NCBI RefSeq assembly: GCF_020184175.1
Contig: NC_065531.1
Span: 33,625,213 to 33,689,212, forward strand
Length of the DNA stretch: 64,000 bases
From: Aphis gossypii
Taxonomy: Eukaryota > Arthropoda > Insecta > Hemiptera > Aphididae
Reading direction: 5' to 3'
This document shows positions 38,186 to 53,374 of the stretch, piece by piece (positions within the stretch are counted from its first letter, which is position 1; the number at the start of each line of letters is the position of its first letter). The notes below the pieces were generated by a model. That model was not told the DNA's origin, searched no databases, and saw nothing but the letters and a program-made list of their open reading frames with translations. Position numbers and translations under genes: made by a program.

Positions 38186-40029
38186 AAGGTTAATGATAAT
38201 TAGTTTATTTATTTAAGTATATTATTTTATGAGTTCTGCAAGATTATTAATTTCTAAAATAATAATATTTTTTGATAAAAAGATTTCATTAAAAAAATAT
38301 TAGGTACTAGCAGAGTAGTATCGTGTGTTTAATAATAGTTACTTATTTCATATTATATAATGATTTTTCAAAATCGGAAATAACTATTGGTTTTAAAATA
38401 ATATATCTATAATCCATGTGATAAAAAGACGATAAGAATAATATAAAAAAACACATATTTGTAGTACAAATACATTTCTTATTTTGCTCAAAATCTAAAA
38501 TAATAACAATAATAATAAAAACTGTTCACCGATACGAAAACACGTTTTACCATAACGGTGCCAAAAGGCTTTAAGACAGAATATGTTGAAAGCATTTTAG
38601 AGATAATTTGGTGGGATAAATCTTCAGAACAACCTCAGATTTAACCCTCGAGAACATATCACAGTTTCGTAAGATCTGGAGTAGTTTTATTTTCCCCTCT
38701 GTTGATGGGGGATGCAAATGTGCATACACCAGTTAAGCAATTTAGATATATTACAAATGTACAGGAGTATAAAAGTGTTTTTGACACTACATACGATTTA
38801 ACTATTTATTTTTTTTGCGATAATTATTATAGTGTATACTGTATAGTGTATAATATCATGATTATATATATATATATATATGTATATATTATAATACCAT
38901 TAAATATAAACCATTAGATTTAAATAAAATATGTTTAATCATATTTTAGTATTTTACTATAACAATTTAGTTATATGAATAGGTAGGTACATTCTAAATT
39001 ATTAAATATTTAAATAAAATATTCTTTATCTTAAATTTAAAAATAAAATATAAGTGTTTAGTAAAAAAAAAAAAAGAAGAAGAAGAAGAAAAAAAAAATA
39101 ATTAATTAATAAAAAAAAATTACTAATATTTTATTTTATTTAAAAAGAAGATATTGAAATAAAAAATACATAAAATAATACAAAAAACCTTCAGGTAAAT
39201 TCACATCTACCAATAATTTCCTGTGTCTAAAATTCTCTTAATTTAAGTATAAACATTATATATGTATTTGTATACAATATAAATGAAATGCTGTTAGTTA
39301 GTAAGCACATAGCTTGAAAACGTATGGATAGACTGTAAGTATTCGTAATAGTCCAAATAAGTTATTTATGGAAAAAAATTGAAAAAGTTGTCCGAAAGAT
39401 TTAAAACTTTTGAAAACTGATTCGATTTTTGTATGCACTCATAATCATGCTGCATTTGATGAAAATTCCCTTACACGTTAAGTATTGATGATAATAGTAT
39501 TCTGAACCACTCTCAAAACAACTATTACCTAAGTTTGAAAATTTAATTTTTCAAAAAAGTACATAATTTAGGTACATTATTTATTTTTTTTTTATGATCT
39601 ACGTATAATATAAAATACGGTAAAAATGTATTTGACTACTTAGTAATGTTGATTATTTATTAATACTGAAAAAAGTCATATGAATTATTAAGTATGATTT
39701 AAACAAATAATCAATAATAGGTATATAAAAGATTTTAATATTTTCCACATGGTACAGTTTTTGAAATATAAGTACAAAATCTAAGTCCAAATAAATTAAA
39801 TATTTAGCATGTGTTGAGCTAATACACTTTTTGGTTTACGATACGCTGTACGGTTTAATTATAAAAATACAAAAATAACAAAATCATTGTTATTTGCGGG
39901 TACGAAATTATTTTCTTGGAAGTTTTATAATGTACTTACAACATAAAATATTCTAATTTTCTAAACGTTTCAGACTGTGCTTTTATGGTTTTAAAATGTA
40001 TTCTTTCGAAGTGTTGTTAACACTTTAGT
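38186..40029. other. A+T-rich noncoding stretch
   Basis: No gene recognised. Segment 38560-38760 is slightly richer in G+C. A (TA)n run lies near 38866-38882 and an (AGA)n run near 39075-39090. Segment 39360-39460 might be decayed foldback arm, but I could not confirm it. Confidence 0.45.
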
Positions 40030-40070
40030 ACTCATTTTAGATTCTGAGCGGAGCGAGGAATGTATTTTAT
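40030..40070 (+). repeat. foldback-family inner-end fragment
   Basis: ttttagattctgagcggagc followed by gaggaatgtatttta matches the inner end of the right arm (ttagattctgaacgaagtga, gaatgtattgatttta). Only this short block is recognisable. Confidence 0.45.
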
Positions 40071-42309
40071 TATTATGTCAAAAAACGCATAGTGAATTTG
40101 GCACTCGCGAGTATTAACAATTATTTAATGTTTTTATACAAAGAAAATATATACTTTCAAGTTAAACATTTAGAAAACTGTAAGTGTCAATAATTTCAAA
40201 TGTTAACGAGATATATATAAATGTGATATTTTTAGAAAAATATTTTAAATTTATTTATACTCATAGATATTATAATAATATTATGTGTTAAATACTTATA
40301 TTTTACAATCGATAGTAATTTTTTAAATTCATCATCCAATTTTTTAATAATATATTATTGCATTTTACACGTTATTATGAAAATAATTTTAATTTTTTTT
40401 TTATTGCATAATTTTATTTTGTGTATTTAAATATTTTATATTTTTATAAAAAACAAGAACATTATTTAGGTTATAATAAGTAAATACCAAGGTTAGAAAT
40501 ACATGTGTGCGCATTATGTCAACTATTAAAAGCTGACTGATAAATATATATGTTTAGTAAAATGTCAAGAGTTATTTGCTTTTATATTTATCGTAAAATA
40601 TAATAAAAATATACTTAAATATTATTTAAGCCATTGTATAATATAATTATAAATACTAAATCTCATTTTTTCTTGTTGTTATTATTATAATAAAGAAGTA
40701 TTAATATTAATTGATTGACCCAAATTTTTGTTTTAATTTTAGCTAATCAAAATTAAAATTGATTTAAAACATAAAATATCGCATAATTTATTATAAAAAT
40801 ATCTCTAAGATGCACAAACTTCGGATTATTAATACTAATATATATATGTGTGTGTGTGTTTTTGTTCATGTTTAAATTTTACTTGTGTATTAGACTATCT
40901 GCGATATAATTTAGATTCTAACTAATTATAATACCATAATATAATATTTGTTTGAATTATTAAGGGTGTTGTTGATGTGGTTCTTGATGAAAAGCATATT
41001 ACATATATACATTGTATGCAATTGTATATAAATCCGTTTTAGTAATACATTTAAGGAAATGTTTTATTCAAATTAGGGGGCCGGTTTAAATGCGGCGTGA
41101 GCTGTATGACTACAAAGATATTTAAAGTGGCCTACATAATATTGCATGGAATATTATAAAGTTCACTAAAATTCAAAAATAAAACAACGTAAAGCAATTT
41201 AATTAATATTTTGTAATCTATTTTTACCTTTATTACTAGCTTATAATAACTTATAAATCCTTAACTAAAACTAAATAATAATTGATAAACCTATTTCAGT
41301 CATCAAAAATTAATATTCAATATTTGTAAAGCAAATATTTGATTTAAAAATTATAATGAATACTTACCAAAGTCGTCCAATATAGGTACTGTTTAAAGTA
41401 AAAAAAAATTATATTAAACTCATGTAAAAAATAAATTATTCTGCTAGTTACATTAACATAAGTATTTAAAAATGTTACTATTGAAGTTAATAAATAGGTA
41501 ATTTATGTTTGAAATATTTTTGTTTGATTTATGAGTACGGCATATTTTAATAACTGTATAATAAATAATTATGTCAATAATAAAATTTCTTCAATTTAAT
41601 TATTTATATGAACAAGCATGAACGAAAACAAAAAAATCAAACCAATTATAGAAAAACCTGAGATCTCATTTAAGAATCACCAAATAAATAATTCATGTTC
41701 TGCAACAAATGGAACTGTACAATTCAGTTTAATACTTAGAAAGAAAAGTATAATTGTAAGTTGCTAATAACAATTGTTGTTAAAACTTTATATTTTACAT
41801 CACCAACAGTAAAAATCACTATTGCAACAATAAGTACTTCATAGTTTTGTTTTTTATATAAGTTTATAATCGCCTATACATCACTTGACGTTTTGTCGAA
41901 TTTAAGTAAACGGCTGATGTTGACATGTCATTAAACAAATATTTATTGTTATTGTTGGTTACGACATATTATGAGCATTATATCTTTAATTCATTATAAT
42001 TATAATAGTAAATCTATTTCTTTTACATAATATTTTAATTTTGAAATAAATATTATACATTTCTACCACCTCTTATCAACTACGCTGGCCACATTGCTAA
42101 TATTTTCTTAATGATTTTTGAATAGCTAAAACAATAATCAATTCTATAAAACTGAAATATTTTGTTACGAACTTTGCTTGACTAACACTATTGTTTTTTT
42201 ATTCATGTGGAATTCGAGAGAATGATATTTAAAACAATATTCCATATTATACCAAATAGAAGATATTTATTATTAATTTAAGTATTTATTTATATTTTAA
42301 ATTTACACA
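40071..42309. other. A+T-rich stretch with a hAT-like word
   Basis: No gene recognised. At 41077-41115 the sequence gggggccggtttaaatgcgg then cgtgagctgtatg resembles the ends of hAT nonautonomous elements (compare 15893), but no partner end was found. A (TG)n run of about six units lies near 40846-40858. Confidence 0.45.
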
Positions 42310-43640
42310 TTGTATACAATAAGTGAATTTGATGACAGAATATTGACGGTGAATGACAAGCTCTCAGTTACATTTTACATTGGTTAAAAAAAACATGGGT
42401 TGATATACATTTTGGCTGTATTCTAAAAAGATTTATGCGTCATTTGCATTTGAGATATCTTATAAAGATGTCCACGAGTGTCTCCCTATTTGTGACATGA
42501 GACAGTTAATGTGTGTATGAAGTTTTCCATAAAATCTTTTACAACAGATGATAGTTATATTTTAGAAGATTTTTATGAGTAGATCGTCGTGAAAAAGTTC
42601 ATTTGTTACTTTTTGGTCTCCAGTACCACAGAAACAAAATCATTGTAGATTTCTAATTATAGAACGTTGCGTGATTGAGATGGAAATCGAACTAAATATC
42701 TGACAGAATTTTTTTGTTTTGTACTATTGGTATTAACCCCTTTTTAGTATTATTTTTTCATTCATTACCAAAATGTTGATTAGTGACTGATTGGCCTGAA
42801 TGAGGATGGGCTATCAAAATACTTAATAAATTTTAGCATTGTAATGATGATTGTATACTTCCATGTGTGCAGGGAATAGAATAAACGCATTAGAGCATTG
42901 GATATATAAGTCAGCAAAATAATTATTCGGGTAAAAATGTTTTAATGGTTTTGTTTCTGATTTGGTCATGGCCGAATAACTTGTTATTTTCAGGATTTTT
43001 GATAATATTAGATACTAGCAGGAGTTTTGTGTTTGACAAGTAAAAATCTTAGTAGTCAAAAATAGAGCAATGTTTTGACTGACATGATATGATTTTGGCT
43101 TCGTAAGCTTGAATGCATATTTTCTAACTTACAAAAATGTTATGAAATTTTTAAAATCCAATACTATCGATAAGATAATGATAGTTCATTGTGTTTATAT
43201 TTTCGGAATATGTACAAAAAAAGATAATAAATATCGAAAATCATAAAAATGTTTTTCGTAATGATTTGCAATAAGTGTTGAATAATATTTAGTATTTTAT
43301 AAACATTATTATGATGTAATTTTTTTTTATATTAGTTTATAAGTTATTTGAAAAGTATAGGTGTTTGATTTTATTTACAAGTTTTATGACGACAACGGTT
43401 TTTGAGACCACTGGAATAACTTTTCATATTAGTTTTCCTTGTTAGCTGCCATTCACATAATTTTAAGGTCAATGAGGGTTTTAATCAGGAAAATCACCAA
43501 CCCGGTGGAAATTATTCAGACAACATTGAATAGATGGTCTAAATGTCGACGGACATTTATAAAAAATTTTAATCTGGTCCATAGAAGTAACAACTATCAG
43601 AACTTATGTCTTATCTTTGAAGTGAGTTAAATTACTTGAT
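42310..43640 (-). mobile_element. Jockey-like LINE remnant (endonuclease end and RT start)
   Basis: Read on the minus strand in broken frames. Near 43450-43600 it gives VGDFPDxNPHxPxNYVNG, matching the GDFNAKHPHWGSRLxNxxG end of the AP-endonuclease domain. Near 42820-42840 comes SSFRPIS, the start of the reverse transcriptase (SSYRPISLLS), followed near 42660-42780 by LIPIVQNKKILSD, then FDFHLNHATF, matching the LLPIIxxxxILPxxQFGFRxxHST block. Frameshifts and stops are numerous, so it is inactive. RT catalytic and 3' parts are decayed beyond recognition towards 42310. ORF1 was not found. Clade assignment to Jockey is by motif wording and moderate. Confidence 0.65.
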
Positions 43641-44787
43641 TAAACGAACCTCCGGAAGTACATTTCAACTAATTATAGATTACTAATTACTTCTATTAGC
43701 CAAATAAATTGCGTCTGTGACCACACCGGTAAGAGTTTCAAAACAGCAGTCACAATTTATAAAACAAATCTAAAAAAAAAGTTATTCTGAAAATAAAATA
43801 AACGTCATATTTAAATTTAATTAGTATGAAAATTCTATAAAAAATTGTTATCTCTTCAAATGCTTTTAAAAGTATTTCTATTTTTACTCAGATAATTTTT
43901 AGTGAGTATTGAAATAAATATTTTAAATCCTTTTCAAGAGTAGATTTCTGCATCTTTATTTTACTATAGAAACCAAATTTAACAACCATGAGTAATCAAC
44001 CATAATTTCTTTTTTAAAATAATATTTTTAAAACCCACATAATGCCATCAGTGGTATAAGTATACCTTTTAGATTAATTATGTAAGCGTATTAAAACAGT
44101 TGAGAAATATTGCAGGTAAGTCATGATAATATTATTAAGTATGATAAATATAATCTTACATTAGATTATTTTATACTTGTATTTCTTGGAACAACCATAA
44201 ACAAATATAAGAGGTTTTTTACTATAGACTAATCAACATTATTAGCTAAACTACTTAATTAAAAAAAAAAAAAAAAAAAAAAAAACCATAGTTTATTTGT
44301 ATACCAACCTGTTATATGTTTTGCAATTCTTCATAATTTTCGCAGTAGTACTCTGTCTTAAAATGTATCTTCTTATAAATTCAAAAAAAAGTTTTATGAT
44401 ACATGTTTCAAGTATTTTAAAGATATAAAAAAAAAAATAAATTCAAGTGCTTTGGAATTTAGATACTTGTATATCATATTTTATTTAAATAATCATAAAA
44501 GCAAATTATAATGAAGAATGTGCTTCAATCTTTAAAAATAATCTAAAATATTATTATATTCTAATCTGCGTATACTTAGTGTATAAGGATAATTTAGAAA
44601 CATATATACTATAACTGGATCTACGTATGACAGTTTACACAATAAACAACTTTTTATCATATTATTAGGGAGTTTCAATTCACTAATTTAATTTATTAAA
44701 AACTGATTAAAAAAAATCAATAATACCTATAAGGTATAATCTATTTATTATATATATATCAGTATAAAAACATATTTTTTTTTTTAG
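43641..44787. other. A+T-rich noncoding stretch
   Basis: No gene recognised. The A-run at about 44262-44285 may mark the tail of an old retroelement, but nothing adjacent supports that. Confidence 0.5.
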
Positions 44788-46735
44788 ATTCTGATATCGT
44801 ATTTATTCTACAATGATGTATTTTTTTAATTTTTTTATTTTTTGTGTCTGTGTACACCATGACTTTTCAAATAATGCTTTAATCTAAAGCTTCAGGGAGT
44901 ATCTGTCGAAAAATTAAATATCCTTGGTAAATTATAGAGATTAAAAGAAAAGTTAGAAAATTCCATCAGTTTTCAAAAAAAATTGGAAAAAAAACCATAA
45001 AAAAAGTAACTGAAAAACGGGAACTTGTACGAAAAATCAGGGTTATTAGTTTTTTCAACAAAAACGATTTTTGTATTTTTGTTACTCAAAAAAAATCACT
45101 GTAGATCTTTGAAACTTTCATTGATTATTTTATTAGTGTTATATTTTATACATGGTTAAATTTTCAAAATACTCGGTCTTTTTTTTTTTGCTTATTTATA
45201 AATAACTGAAATTTTCGGATTTTTTTTTTTTTTTTGAAATTTCGATAAAAAATATTTGATAACAAAAATAAATTGAAAATTGAATACAAGATTTCTTATA
45301 AGTTGTTTTTATTATAGTTAAAAAAAAATTAAAAGTCATTCATTCAGTTTTTTTTTATTAGCGTTTAAAGTTCAAATTTTCATGTCAAAATCACGAAAAC
45401 TTTAAAAGTAATATTATAGTTGATAATTCATAAAATTATTAGTAGGTACATACTTATACTCCAGGTTAAAAAAATTCCAAAATAACTTCCCATAAAATTT
45501 CCTTCAAATAACCATAGAGAAAACTCAAGCGTCATTATTGCAAACAATTTTACGAGTAGTGACGGAATTATATTCACTAACAATGTACAAAATATGCATG
45601 CATTTATGCACTGATTTTCATTCAAATATGCAAAAATATGTAAACGAAAATGCATATTAATTAAATACATTTAGTTTAAAAATAAATATAATTCATTAAA
45701 TAATTAATGCGGAACAAAAAAATGTATTAAATGCCTAGTTGAAATAATTTAACTGTATTTTGTATAACGTATGTTGCATTTTGAACATTCAATCATCTTA
45801 ATAAAAAGTAGTATGTCAGCACATTACTATATAGTTTTTCGTTATCGAGATTATTATCGACGATAAATTATCGTAGAAGTACCTAAAGTAAACTTTATTT
45901 AATTATAGTGAGTTATAGCGGAAATACGTGCAATTTATTGTAGATTGTAAGTTGTATTTTTTTTTATTATTATTATAAAGAGCAAAGCCTCGCTGTATAG
46001 GTCATTGGCCACATTAGAGAATTACAAATTGATTAATACATTGGTTACATTTTATTTTTTCGATTGGAGCTTATCTAAATATAATATAAATAACACAAGA
46101 ATTAATAGCTAAAATAAAAATAAATAGTTGATATATATTACATGATTTTTTTTCCACATTCGTGCGATTTACGTAGAACAACATTAAGTATTAGTATGTA
46201 TTATCAAAATCATTTAGATAACTCCCAAAAGGCAAAAATAATACAGTACAAATAATAAATAATAATTAAAATTGTTAGGTTAATAATTGTAGTAGATTTG
46301 TTCTTTAGAGTAGGTGTTTGATACCAGTTTTATAAACGTAAATCTTTTATTTTTTTATTTTCATAATCTTGTTTTTATTAAAATTAATAATTTATAAGTA
46401 TTGGCTGGAGGAATCAATGAGAAAAAAGGTTTGGTGAAGTCGATAGCCAGCAGAATCAATATATAAAAAAATTCAGCGGAGTTGATAAGCGGCGCAATCG
46501 ATAAATTTCTTACAGGTAAAAAGGTCATTTCGGGACGACCTCACCACTTACTGGAAATTATACCCTAGTCTATCAAATCATCTCCACTCTGAATCGTTTT
46601 TCGTATATTATATTGATACCAGTCTTTGTGTTCAAATTCAACACACCTATTATAGTGGCTGCTCTATGTGCGAGGTTTACTCGATGTACAGAGTATTTTC
46701 CACTTGACTACCCTTTTTCAAATTTAGTATTTATG
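44788..46735 (+). repeat. single arm of the foldback family, with an internal insertion
   Basis: Same orientation as the right arm at 28996-30386. It begins tttagattctgatatcg (44787), then tttttgtgtctgtgtacacc near 44842 (compare gtgtctgtgtacagc), tccttggtaaattatagag near 44920 (compare tccttggtgcattatagag), and so on to about 45420. The outer end is intact enough near 46560-46735: reversed, it gives gaaaaacgattcagag near 46605-46585 and tactctgtacatcgag at the end. Between about 45550 and 46500 lies unrelated DNA that includes a TATGCA-rich repeat copy. No partner arm was found within reach, so this is a solo arm or the survivor of a foldback copy. Confidence 0.65.
45585..45790 (+). repeat. 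dispersed TATGCA-rich repeat, copy 3
   Basis: Words such as aaaatatgcatgcatttatg, tcaaatatgcaaaaatatg and aaaatgcatattaatt match the vocabulary of the copy at 3885. It is inserted within the foldback arm at 44788-46735. Confidence 0.35.
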
Positions 46736-49700
46736 TTTAAGCTTATACGTAAGTATAGTATAGTATAAATTACATTTTTAAATATAGCAATAATAATTGG
46801 ATAGAATAACTTAAATTGTTTACATTAATATTATAATAATAAATTCAAAATACGATATTAAACAGATGTGTTGAAAATGGCGAAGATAGCATAGGTACTT
46901 ACTTTTACACTAGTAAAGTTTGATTTTCTTTCAATTTTTTTTACGGCTTTGTTTATGACATACTATGTTTTATTTTATACTTATACTAGGCTGTAAATTA
47001 TATTTTTTGAGACATATTATAATCTTAAGAAAATTACTTACGGTGGGATAACACTTTTTACCCAAGATAATAAAAAATTATAAAGTAATTTTATAACCTC
47101 ATGTTGTAAAATATTTGTTTTTCTTTCATACATTTATTTGGTTCCTTTCTATGGTGTGTAATAATATTTGTCTCAGCTAAAATTGTCACAATCACGTATT
47201 AATCATTTGTCAACCTTAAATTATAAATCATAGTTATCTTTTGAAATTTTTTAAAAAATACATATATATTTTTTAATTATTTTATTACAGCTAATTTTAT
47301 TTATTATAACTACCTACCTACAGAAGATAATAGAAAATTTAATAACACCTAAATAATGTTTATCACACACTAATACATTTTTTCAGCAGATAATTCATAA
47401 GTAAAATTCATAACTCTTGTTCGTTTTTACAAACCTTGTTTATTTAATAAAAATCTACAGCTCTTTTCAATTTTGCGTGAAGTATAATAATTATCAAAAG
47501 CTTTTTCGGCCGACCACTTGACGCCAGCTTTGTACACTTAGTTTATTATTATCGATTTTCACGCAGTTGCATTTTTTTTTCATTCAATCCCCGACAAGGC
47601 GATGACTATAATTATTGTAATGTTCTTCTTCAAAATCTTAAGTTTATCGAAAAGATAAGAAACTACTTATTTCATATAAATTATAGTATCAATTAATTAA
47701 TTAAATAAATGTCTCTTGGAAGATAATAAAAATATATTGAATTAAATTAAATTTAGTGGACAAATACTAAAAAACAAATTTACAAATTGTTGTGATAAAG
47801 GTTGATCTTAAAACCCCTATACAAAAAACTGTGCATATGTATTTTTGATAATTAAAATTCCAAAAAAAAATTTTTAGTTAAAAACAATTTATTTATCAAT
47901 GTATAAAGAAAAAAATCAAATTGCTGTATGGTTCTTAAATTTATCAAAATATCATTAAAATTTCAATATAAAATACACATACAATTATAATCTATATGTA
48001 TTGTAGTAGTGGATTGTTTCAATTTTTTACGACTAATAGTTTTTGAATTAGGTACAAGAAAATAGCCAAAATCGTAAAATATTTAATAAAGTGCATACAA
48101 ATTGAATTTAAGATTCAACGTTTTTACTGCTTTATGAAATAACAGACACGAAAAAAACTGAAAAAATTAAAAAAAAAAACTAAAAAAGAAAGCGTAAAAT
48201 GTAAAATGTATTTATAATCTTAAAATGAATATATTCATTGATTCGCCATAAATCTAATATTATTAGTAAAATAATCAATATTTATAATATACTTAATGCA
48301 ATTTATATCAATAATGTTTCTGGAATTCTGTCATTTTTTTAATAAAGATAAATATTCATTATCTTTTCCCACAACTGCCGAACACACAAATAAAAATAAA
48401 ATAATCGTTTAAAAATCGTTATTATTGCTTTCTTGATTTGATTTTAAACTAATATTATAGGAATATTAATTTACCTTATTATGAAGCCATTTATATTTTT
48501 ATAAAGATTCATTAAATATTTTAATGCCATTTATTATAATAATATTATAATAGCTGGATTAATAATAAATTAATGATGAACTATAATACTTATAGCTGCA
48601 TAATTAATCGTTGTGAAAATCTAAATATACACGCTGTGGTATTTGTTTAAAATGTTTCATTTAAATGATTTATTTTTTTTAAGTAGAATATTATACATTC
48701 GTTTTTAATTTTAAAGTTAGCACTATACAACTTTACCATATAAACATAATTTTTAACATATTAATATTAATTACAAACTAAAGAATATGTAATTGTAAAT
48801 AATTTTAGTATTGTAATGTTATTATTATCGTATTTTCATATACCTAAATAACAAGTTACATTGGAATATTTTGTTACTTTTCATATAAATTGTTTATTGT
48901 GTATGGAATTGAGGGTCCATCTTTAGATGACAGAAGATAGGTATTTTTCAATATGTTTTATTTGGCCAAAGAAGTTCATTGAAAACTTCTAAATAATTAG
49001 TATGATTGAAGATAGTTAGCATGAAATGATTCATTTTGTGCATTTAGGAACATTTAATTAATGATTATGGTTGGAAAAATTTGTAAAATTATAGTTAGTT
49101 CTAATTATAATTCTAAATACTGAATTAAAAGGGTAATAAATATTTTTAAAATTCTAGAAAATATCGGTTTTGATATCTAATTATATATTTAGAGTAGGAG
49201 AACACTTTTAAAAGTATATTTATTGTATATTTGTATATATATGACACAAAGATAAACTGTTATCATACAATGTGAAATATACGTTATTTATCTATATAAG
49301 ACATTTTAAGTATAACTACATAACTAATAACATAATAACACATTTTAAATCTAAAATAAATATTATCGATATTTTATATTTTGCTACTTAATAATATTTT
49401 TTTATAATTTTTTCAAATTAAAACTGCATATTAAAAAATATTATTGAACCAAATATGTATAATTAAATATTATTTATTATAAATATGGTTAGTGGCAAAT
49501 AAATAATTGATGTTTTGTTGTTATTCTAAATAAAAATAATAGTTAAAATAAAATACTACAAAATTTTCATTAAATGTTTAATATAAACATTTTATATAGA
49601 CAAATTTTCCATTTTTATAGTTTTTTTTTTTTACTAAAAAAATAAAATCTAAAAAATTATAAGAATGGTATTTTTTTTCAGTTCTAATTGGGGCAATATT

Positions 49701-52700
49701 TTATTATTTTATTTTATCTATGCACAACAATGATTATTATTTTATTTTAATTCTAAAACGTTATTTGTGTGGACCTAATTTGTTTTATTTTATACACACA
49801 ATAATTAATTCAATTATAACCCTATAATACTACTGATAATAAAATGAATTACTAATTGTTGGATTGACCCATTGAAATAAATAAATATAATTTACATAGT
49901 ATTATGTATAAATTACCTAATACCTACCAATACCTATCTAATAACATAAAATATGAGTATTTTTAATTACATAGTCTTATAAACTCAGAATACTTTTTCA
50001 CATACAATGATATATCGTTAAATCAAAATGTAATACATCCTTTACTGTGACCCATTTGATACCTACTGTAGTACTGTACAGTAGAGTAGTTCTCACTTAC
50101 CCCTTCCCCCTTATTTTTATAGTATTTTATTTACATCGTTTAGGACAGTACTGCTCTGCACTATAATAGCATCTTTTTACACGAATAGTTGATCCGTTAA
50201 TGTAACTGCAACTGTATTTTTTTATTATTGTATTAATGTGAAAATGAGAACCCGAAGCTAAATCTACACGACGGGTGTACACTTAAATTGCCTATACAAT
50301 ACGCCGATCAATGGATATAAACAATTTAGCACTTAAATAAAAAATAATACTATGTTATATTGAATGACAGCGGTCAATGAAATATTATTTTCTTAACAAA
50401 AAAAATTGAACCATATTTGTTAATTATACGTGGACATTTTAAGTCTCAGAAATGTTTTAATGTTATTGTTAGTACCAGAAATTAAGAATGAGTCTATTAG
50501 CCTAATCAGTTTATTTTAATTACACTGACATTCTATTATATAAAATGTTGTTTATAAACACGCCGATCTAGTACACTGTATACACACAAAAACTTGAAAT
50601 GTGCATACGGTTTGTAACTTATGATTTATTTTTAGTATAAATCAATATTTTATCATGTACGTGTTGTGAATTAAATTATAATTCAGGAAGTATTGTATCG
50701 TATCTTTAGTTACACGCTTGTGACTTTTTTGAGGATTCACCCATTGATTTATTATTGCATTGTATTTTGGCTGATAATTTCTACTTTTGTTATTTGTTAG
50801 TTTTTATATTTTACTATATAATATATGTGTCCTTTGATCACTATGTTCTTTATTTCATTATATTCATGGGCATTTTGCCATGTGATTTGATTGTATAATA
50901 TTTGCGAGTGCTAAAATTCACGGTAATTTTTACTATACATTACATCGACCCTTTTTGTGAGTTTGTATTAGAGATCAATATTAAAAGAGCTTTATTAATA
51001 ATGTTATGATAAATTCAGGTTAAATATAATTTTAATTTAAGCTGATCGAGCAATAACATTGTTATTAATACTCTATACTGAGATAGAAGGGCTATTAATA
51101 ATTTTGTTTTATATTTTATTTTTATTTAAGTAATTATAAACTTATATATTTCATTTATTTTTATTTTATAATCCTTAAGGCTTTTAGTAGCTTCTACTAA
51201 ATTTCTCAACCCATCCCAATATAGAAAGTCTTCCAACCTTATAGAATTACCAACAGCTCTTATATTTTGCTTCACTATATCCATCTATTCGACCATCATT
51301 TTCAATTAAAATTCAAAAATAAAGTTAACATAATTAGAACCTATTATAAATTTAATCAATTTATCTGACACCTTAATCAGAATTTTGATAGATAAAGAGT
51401 GTACATTTATATATGCATTTATGTAATATATACATTTTAGATAGTGTTTTATTCTAATTTAGTCATTACATGATTCTAATACACTACTACATTTTAATAA
51501 TATTTTTACATAAATATTTTAAACAATATATAATAGTTAATTAATATATATATATATATAGTTTCTACAAAATAATTCTGAAGCTACCTACATATTTTAT
51601 TCATTAGAAAATATGCACGATTTCCTGGATATATTCTCTATCAGACTCTTGAAATTAATTGTGTATTTACCTTTAAATATTTAAAATATTTAATTTAATC
51701 AAACTCAAAATATCCAACTATTAGGTACATAATATCTTCTAGATATCAAAATATAACTATGTATTTCATTTTAGATTCCAACAGTTAGCCTAATTTCTTA
51801 TCTAGTACACATTATTTTTTATTAATAAATAAAATCATTATACTTCCTCCAACAGAGTTTTACTTACCATAATAATTTCAAAATATAAAACATTAATAAA
51901 ATAATATGTGAAATAAATAAAATTATGATTTTATAAAACATCAATAAAAATTTATATTAATCAAAAAATTGTAACTGACATCTAATATATATATACCTAA
52001 TATTTCTAATACAATTGAATTTCTTTAACTCAAATTATTTCAAAAAAAAAAAAAAATAAAAACAAATGCTACTTATGCGAATGAGAATTGAGTTATCAAG
52101 GTTTACGAGTTATCAAGTCTCAATTGTTTAACATATTCATTTTTTTAGATAAAAACTTTTCAGAAATAGAGTTGTTAAGTTGTATAACTACAATGGATTA
52201 AAAAAAAAACAATATGGTTGTACTTTGAAAAGCAGAGAAAAAACAATTTAATTATCTTACTATATGAATAGAGATAATTTAAACTTTATTTTTGTATGAT
52301 ACTCTATAACTATATCTATTATAAACGCAACAAAACTTTTGTACTACACGTTAAACATATAATTAATAAACTCACTTTAACATAGGTACTATACTTTTAT
52401 TTTCATAATATTTGTATACATTTATTATGTATTTCAAAATTGAGACTTTTAAATATATTACAACGTTCTACATAATCTAACACCATTATTACAATTAATT
52501 AAAATTAACAGAAAAATAATTAAGTAATTCTGTTTAACTTGGTTTATAATGATTGACATTTTTCAATCATTCACGTTTTAAAATAAATTTTAACGCTAAT
52601 AGAAATGAATAATACCTTTATGTAGTAACAAAACCGTTTAAATAGTCTTTAATTAAATTATATTGTACCAATTATAGCAAGCTGAGATTTATAAAATGTA

Positions 52701-53374
52701 TTTTAAATAAACAATTACAAATTGTAAATTATGTAGAACTATTTTATAATAATCAGTCTAAATTTAGATGAAACTGAGTACAATATTTTCAAATATATAT
52801 AATTACCAATATAGAGGAAATCAACTTCAAATACAGAGTTACATAAAAACATTGTAATAAAAAAGCGTTGACGGACGGACGGGCATTCACCTTGTTCCAT
52901 TCGCCTCAGTGCATGTAGTAATGTATAGTGAAATTAAACTTCGAAGCAACAATAAATGTTCATGTTGAAATCATAGTAGCTGAACTTTATTGAATTACAT
53001 TCCATTACATTTTCAGAGACCTAAATAAAAATTCCACCCAATCTAGAAAATTGTTATCATTTATATATATATATATAAAGTGTATGCAGAAATTTCTTGT
53101 TTTAATTTTATAAAATTAGTTAAATAAACTTAAATATTAATTTAAAAAAAAAAAAATAATAATAATATAGAACAATACAATTAAATTATTATAGTTATTT
53201 ATTTATTTTATTTTTATTTTTTTGACATAAAAATTGAATAGGATAATGAGTACAAGTTGCGTATCAGTAAGATACAGCTTGTATAATAATATATCATAAC
53301 ACTTGGCCATAAATATGTTACACATAAATGAAAGTTCCAGGATATTTAAATTAAAAAATATTTTTCGCTTACAG
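46736..53374. other. A+T-rich stretch up to the candidate last exon
   Basis: No gene supported. A minus-strand stretch at about 51165-51300 is open for some 45 codons (IVKQNIRAVGNSIRLEDFLY) with protein-like wording but no match I can name. Segment 50050-50110 resembles a diverged foldback outer end (reversed: aagtgagaactactctactg). Segment 52860-52930 is GC-richer. The stretch ends in a pyrimidine-rich acceptor at 53374. Confidence 0.45.
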
